Positions 60,302 to 64,000 of a stretch of DNA of 64,000 bases are shown piece by piece. Below the pieces are notes generated by a model, which saw only the letters and a program-made list of their open reading frames with translations, ran no database searches and was not told the origin of the DNA. The stretch's first letter is position 1, and the number at the start of each line of letters is the position of its first letter. This DNA comes from Rubripirellula amarantea (GTDB lineage: Bacteria; Planctomycetota; Planctomycetia; Pirellulales; Pirellulaceae): NCBI RefSeq assembly GCF_007859865.1, contig NZ_SJPI01000002.1, positions 1,074,721 through 1,138,720 on the forward strand. The letters are read 5' to 3'. The translations under genes were made by a program, and so were the position numbers.

Positions 60302-60916
60302 TTAACGGCCGTTCTCACGCATGAACTGATCCAAAAACGTTCGCATGAACGCTTCGCGGTCTCCCGCCATTCGTCGTCCCGCGTCGGTGTTCATCAACGA
60401 CTTCAGCTTGAACAGCTTTTCGTGGAAGTGCCCAACACCTGTCTTCGCATCGACAGCGTCAGGTCGATAGAACGGCTGATCAAAAGCTGCACCGTACTCG
60501 ATCGTCCGCACGATCCCGATCGCTCCGAGTGCATCGAGCCGATCCGCGTCTTGCACGACTTGGCCCTCCAGCGACAGCGGTTTGGCGGAGTCCCCTTTGC
60601 GGAACGAGATATTGTCGACGATGTGAGCGACATGCTCGATCAAATCATCGCCGGCACCGATGCTGCTCAGTATCTCACGAGCGAACTCGGCGCTCCGTTC
60701 CACACCGTCATGGAATTTTGCGTCGCCCACATCGTGCAGCAAAGCCGAGAGTTCCACGATCTGCAAATCGCCGCCGACTTCGGATTGAATCGCCCGAGCC
60801 GACGCCAACACTCGCAGCACATGGTCCATCCCATGCCCCGCGGCTTGGCCCGACATCCGCTCACGAACGACCGCCTCGGTTTGTTTGACAAGTTGCTGCG
60901 TCACTGATTCATCCAT
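60302..60916 (-). CDS. HD-domain phosphohydrolase (YedJ-like)
   Basis: 204 residues with HGMDHVLRVLASARAI, LLHDVGDAKFHDG and QDADRLDALGAIGIVRT, the H-HD-D metal ligands. Members hydrolyse nucleotides or phosphoesters. It overlaps the AlkD-like gene by 16 bases, suggesting coupling. Confidence 0.88.
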   Translation of the reverse strand: MDESVTQQLVKQTEAVVRERMSGQAAGHGMDHVLRVLASARAIQSEVGGDLQIVELSALLHDVGDAKFHDGVERSAEFAREILSSIGAGDDLIEHVAHIVDNISFRKGDSAKPLSLEGQVVQDADRLDALGAIGIVRTIEYGAAFDQPFYRPDAVDAKTGVGHFHEKLFKLKSLMNTDAGRRMAGDREAFMRTFLDQFMRENGR

Positions 60917-61626
60917 TTCGTTCGGTCTTCCCTCGACAACTTTTCAATCGAATAGCGAAGCATGGTTCGCGGCATCGTTTTGGCATATTTCTTCAAGAAC
61001 TTCTCCAAGCGAGCCTGATCGCGCTTTCCCATTTCACGAAGCATCCATCCGATCGCCTTGTTCATCAGGTCGTGCCCGTCGTCCATCAATCGCTCGGAAA
61101 GCTCGATGATCTCCTCGAACTCGTCGTTCTTGATCAGGGAGAAAGTCGCCAAAACCGCCACGCGTCGCTCCCACAACACATCGCTCGCGGCCAGCCGATC
61201 GAGCACGTCACGCTCATCGTCTTTTTCAACCAACCAAGCCCCAAGAATCTTTGGAGCCGTCGAATCCACAATGTCCCAATTGTTCACCGCATCCAGATTC
61301 GCCAGGTAGAACTCCACAATCTCGCGGCATTCAAATTCGCAATGAGGGTTCTTCGGCTTCGCGGCGGCCTCATACTGACCGACCAGAACAAACATCCCAG
61401 TCAGCCGACACTCATGCCAAGGCGAAGCGAACAGTTTCACCAACTCATCACGCGACAAATCACGAAACTGCCGAGCCACCTTCCGCTGGTCGGGCACGAC
61501 ACAACCGAGAAATTGATCGCCCTCGCCGTACCCACCTGGAACCGCCTGAAAGAAACCCGGCAAGAACGCTGCCTTGTCTTCGCGAGCCACGCCGCGAAGC
61601 GTCGCAAGCACCTGCCTTGCCGTCAT
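60901..61626 (-). CDS. AlkD-like DNA alkylation repair protein
   Basis: 241 residues of HEAT-like repeats: FQAVPGGYGEGDQFLGCVVP at the start, NNWDIVDSTAPKILGAWLVE and MNKAIGWMLREMGKRDQARL. AlkD excises alkylated bases without base flipping. A copy of its 5' end lies at 15320-15447. Confidence 0.88.
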   Translation of the reverse strand: MTARQVLATLRGVAREDKAAFLPGFFQAVPGGYGEGDQFLGCVVPDQRKVARQFRDLSRDELVKLFASPWHECRLTGMFVLVGQYEAAAKPKNPHCEFECREIVEFYLANLDAVNNWDIVDSTAPKILGAWLVEKDDERDVLDRLAASDVLWERRVAVLATFSLIKNDEFEEIIELSERLMDDGHDLMNKAIGWMLREMGKRDQARLEKFLKKYAKTMPRTMLRYSIEKLSREDRTKWMNQ

Positions 61627-61627
61627 T

Positions 61628-61849
61628 TTAGCGACGACGACCAGCAGCGCGTTTCAGACCTTTGGAAATAAAGTCGAAGGCATCGGCGGGCTTTTGATCT
61701 TCGAGCACGTCGAAGAAGCACGCCAACACGCGTTTGGTTTCGGCGACGTTGATCTTGACACCATCGGTATCAGCATGGGCTGCCACCTGGTTGTAGATGT
61801 CGTTGAGATTAGAAGCCGCTTTCTTCTTCGTTGCTTTCTTCTTGGCCAT
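61628..61849 (-). CDS. Small lysine-rich conserved protein
   Basis: 73 residues: a basic lead MAKKKATKKKAASNL, then a helical region with LACFFDVLEDQKPADAFDFI and a basic end (KGLKRAAGRRR). It looks like a DNA- or RNA-associated small protein, family unnamed. It ends one base before the AlkD-like start. Confidence 0.6.
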   Translation of the reverse strand: MAKKKATKKKAASNLNDIYNQVAAHADTDGVKINVAETKRVLACFFDVLEDQKPADAFDFISKGLKRAAGRRR

Positions 61850-62026
61850 AACAAAAGTCCTTGTGAAAGTTGTGAACACTGCCTTGAGCCAGTGTTTGTA
61901 ACCTCCAAAGGACTCAGTTGAAATGATGCGTGAATATCGAACGGAGTTCAGCTCACGCCGGTGGATACTATCGGCAAACTGTATCCGTCATCACGCAATT
62001 CGCCATCACCAACGATGCCCGCCACG

Positions 62027-62060
62027 AAAAACGGCCGCATTGGATTGTCCAATGCAGCCG
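62027..62060 (-). terminator. Rho-independent terminator after the Pro-rich gene
   Basis: On the minus strand CGGCTGCATTGGA-CAA-TCCAATGCGGCCG is followed by TTTTT. It lies 28 bases beyond the stop of the proline-rich gene, so it closes the radical SAM operon. Confidence 0.82.
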
Positions 62061-62087
62061 TGGCGTGAATTCAGTTGTTGTTGACGA

Positions 62088-62558
62088 TTAATCTTCGTCG
62101 TCTTCGTGCGTCGGTGGCCAGTCGTCGAGGATGCCGGGGTAGCTGGGCCAGTCTTCGCCCCAGTCGCCGGGATGCACGACCGGGTAGTCTGGCATGCCGG
62201 GGTACGCGCTGCCGGGGTGACCGGGCGGCAGGTTGTCGGGGTAAGAGTGACCCGGCGGCAAATGATAAGGATGGTCCGGCGGGAGTCGCGGCCAGATATG
62301 TGGTGGCAACGGGGATTCGATCACGACTGGTTCCTCCGGTCGCGGCGGCCAGTCGTAGTCGTCCGGCCACCAGGGTGGACGCGGGCCAGGATCGGGTGTG
62401 CCCGGTGGATAGTCGTCGGGCCAAATCGGCGGTGGTGGTTCGGGCGGTGGCGTCAGGATAATCGGGCCATCGGGCTCGTACGGTGGATCGTCGCCCGGCG
62501 GATCAAACGGAGGGACGAACGGGTACGGCGGCATGTCGGGTTCGTAGGGTCCGGGCAT
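62088..62558 (-). CDS. Proline/aromatic/aspartate-rich protein, possible radical SAM substrate
   Basis: 156 residues made mainly of P, D, Y, W, G and H. There is no signal peptide and no Cys. Short repeats include WPDDYPP, WWPDDYDWPP, PPDHPYHLPPGHSYPD and DDWPPTHEDDED. Its ATG overlaps the radical SAM stop (ATAATG), so translation is coupled. No known family. The repeated W/Y/H beside P and D could be sites for crosslinking, which is inference only. It could instead be a structural low-complexity protein. Confidence 0.65.
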   Translation of the reverse strand: MPGPYEPDMPPYPFVPPFDPPGDDPPYEPDGPIILTPPPEPPPPIWPDDYPPGTPDPGPRPPWWPDDYDWPPRPEEPVVIESPLPPHIWPRLPPDHPYHLPPGHSYPDNLPPGHPGSAYPGMPDYPVVHPGDWGEDWPSYPGILDDWPPTHEDDED

Positions 62559-63370
62559 TATTCGGCAGTCCTTTGCAGCGGGTTGGGGTGGACGAAGGCG
62601 GTGCGGTTGCTCGGGCAGAGTCCGCACTGCGGGATGGCTTTGGTTTTGATGAACGTGCGAAGTTCATCGTCGGTGTCGGTCGCGGCAATCGCTTTGTAGT
62701 CGCGGAAGAGTTGCCACTGTGGGAGATCGTGCAGGTCAAGCTTGGCTTTGAGTTGAGCGAAGTACGCCAGTGCGGGGCACTTCCACAACATGCCGCGATA
62801 AAGTTGCGTGCAAGTCTTCTGCATGCAGACCTTGAACGCGGCATCCGGATTGGAATCGAACGGCATCGGTTTGCCGTCTTCGACGTTGTATTGCCGCATC
62901 CAACCGCGATGTGATTGGCGGATCTTGATCTGAATGCCGGGATGCTCTTCTCGCCATTTCCAGACGAGTCGCTTCACCTCGCGGAATCGTTTGACGTAGT
63001 CGTCGTGCGTTCCGTGTTGGCTGACTTCGAGCCGGCAGTTGGTGTCGACTAGAACCGCTGGCAACTTTGGGAAGCGATGAAGAAAGAATCCGTTGGTGAC
63101 CAGCATTAGGTTGCTGTCGGACCAGTGCTTCCGCGCCAGCTTGATGTGCTCGATGATTTGCGGGTTCAGCAGCGGTTCGCCGCCGAGCAACGCGAACCGT
63201 CGTGGCTTCAGGCGATGTGACCACTTCGCGTAATCGGCCTCGGCGTCTTCCACGGTCGGCAACTTGCCGGCGACGTGGAAGTTCGAATAGTGGCTGCATT
63301 GTTGGCACGACAGGTTGCAACCGTGGGCGATGTGATACTCAAGAGCCGGCAGCGGCAAGCGTCGATCCAT
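62558..63370 (-). CDS. Radical SAM protein with C-terminal Cys-rich region
   Basis: 270 residues from MDRRLPL. The 4Fe-4S motif CNLSCQQC (Cys18, 22, 25) is followed by LLGGEPLLNPQI. The C-terminal cysteines CMQKTC, CPAL and CGLC resemble SPASM/twitch auxiliary-cluster sites. Several such enzymes modify peptides. The only gene coupled to it is the proline-rich one. An upstream ATG at 63454 is less likely. Confidence 0.82.
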   Translation of the reverse strand: MDRRLPLPALEYHIAHGCNLSCQQCSHYSNFHVAGKLPTVEDAEADYAKWSHRLKPRRFALLGGEPLLNPQIIEHIKLARKHWSDSNLMLVTNGFFLHRFPKLPAVLVDTNCRLEVSQHGTHDDYVKRFREVKRLVWKWREEHPGIQIKIRQSHRGWMRQYNVEDGKPMPFDSNPDAAFKVCMQKTCTQLYRGMLWKCPALAYFAQLKAKLDLHDLPQWQLFRDYKAIAATDTDDELRTFIKTKAIPQCGLCPSNRTAFVHPNPLQRTAE

Positions 63371-63462
63371 CGACAACGTCCTTTGATTGTGTTCTATGGT
63401 TTTGTCTGCGGTACAGGTACACTCTGGTTTTCGATCAATTGCATGTTTATCCAAAAAACCTG

Positions 63463-64000
63463 ATGCCCACGCCTGACCCGAAGAAAACCAAGAGCTTCAC
63501 AAGTCCAGAGAAACTCGGGCGATGGTTGGAAAAGAACCATGAAGCCGAAGACGAACTTTGGGTGCAGGTGTTCAAGAAGAAAACAGGTGAACCAAGTGTG
63601 ACATGGGCGGAGATCGTTTTTGAAACTTTGTGCTGGGGTTGGATCGACGGAATGAAAAAGTCCGTCGATGACAAGACTTACTTGCAGCGGATCACTCCGC
63701 GAAAGAAGCGAAGCAGTTGGTCAAAGCGGAATTGTGAACATGCTGAGCAATTGATCCGTGAAGGACGGATGCGGGAAGCGGGACTTGAGCAAGTTAAGCT
63801 GGCAAAGGCGGACGGCCGTTGGGAGAACGCTTACGCTCCGGCAAGCGAGTCTGAAGTGCCCTCGGATTTTGTTTCTGCCGTCAACCGAAAGCCGAAAGCA
63901 AAACGATTCTTCGAATCGCTCAATAAGTCAAGTCGATATGCAATCACCTACGGACTGACGACCGCCAAAAAGCCAGAAACGAGGCAGCGGCGGTTTGAAA
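63463..64000 (+). CDS. YdeI-family protein (3' end beyond window)
   Basis: At least 179 residues from ATG 63463: FTSPEKLGRWLEKNHEAEDE, TWAEIVFETLCWGWIDGMKK, TPRKKRSSWSKRN and a C-terminal YdeI part (ESLNKSSRYAITYGL) still open at the window edge. The family is tied to bacteriocin or peptide resistance. It is divergent from the radical SAM gene. Confidence 0.85.
   Translation, partial: MPTPDPKKTKSFTSPEKLGRWLEKNHEAEDELWVQVFKKKTGEPSVTWAEIVFETLCWGWIDGMKKSVDDKTYLQRITPRKKRSSWSKRNCEHAEQLIREGRMREAGLEQVKLAKADGRWENAYAPASESEVPSDFVSAVNRKPKAKRFFESLNKSSRYAITYGLTTAKKPETRQRRFE

Overview
The window looks like the chromosome of a planctomycete of the Rhodopirellula type (inference). The grounds are two families of palindromic REP-like repeats with their own Y1 transposases, several small zinc-ribbon and DUF families common in that group, moderate-to-high GC with short intergenic spaces, and a large tRNA array. 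No rRNA gene, replication origin or CRISPR array was seen.

Layout. 0-14 kb: a DJ-1/PfpI lipoprotein, an ACT-domain protein, AraC, HxlR and TetR regulators beside an SDR, a quinone-oxidoreductase-like MDR and an NQO-type flavoprotein, then an RND efflux pair (membrane fusion protein and transporter). REP palindromes lie between these genes and, in frame, inside both efflux genes. 13.5-17.3 kb: a second Y1 transposase between a truncated SDR and a truncated DUF393 gene, followed by fragments of a DNA methylase, DUF2924, an AlkD-like gene and small mobile-element genes. 17.4-23.5 kb: ordinary chromosomal genes (membrane proteins, rhodanese, SOUL protein, intact DUF393). 23.5-27.9 kb: two RlaP-type nucleotidyltransferases, an HNH-like and a T5orf172 GIY-YIG protein, and a tight minus-strand operon ending in a cyclic-phosphate-processing receiver protein. 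These families are linked to RNA repair and biological conflict.

28-41 kb: a defence island. sspA-sspB-sspC-sspD encode single-strand DNA phosphorothioation (cysteine desulfurase, DUF4007, large ATPase, PAPS-reductase-like sulfur transferase). Around them lie a GIY-YIG nuclease-like gene, a DGQHR (DndB-like) gene, a phosphorothioation-associated methyltransferase, an XRE regulator and a GHKL/MORC-like ATPase.

41-48.6 kb, all on the minus strand: 37 tRNA genes covering all 20 amino acids, six Y-RNA-like structural RNAs, three small ORFs, and finally rsr, the bacterial Ro60 (TROVE + vWA) protein. The six RNAs share a covarying two-part stem. Three of them carry a circularly permuted tRNA body whose acceptor stem is capped by a loop; two are plain hairpins placed exactly six bases behind a tRNA; one is reduced and abuts rsr. 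This Ro60, Y-RNA and tRNA unit is the most remarkable feature of the window.

49-64 kb: mostly housekeeping or stress genes (CoA-binding protein, GNAT, DoxX-like, MarR, alkyl-sulfatase-type MBL, a second ACT paralogue, a frameshifted sugar O-acetyltransferase, CIA30, CsaA, YdeI-type proteins), a serine-recombinase cassette with DUF2924, an HD protein, an AlkD-like protein, and a radical SAM gene translationally coupled to an unusual proline/tryptophan/tyrosine/aspartate-rich protein that could be its substrate.
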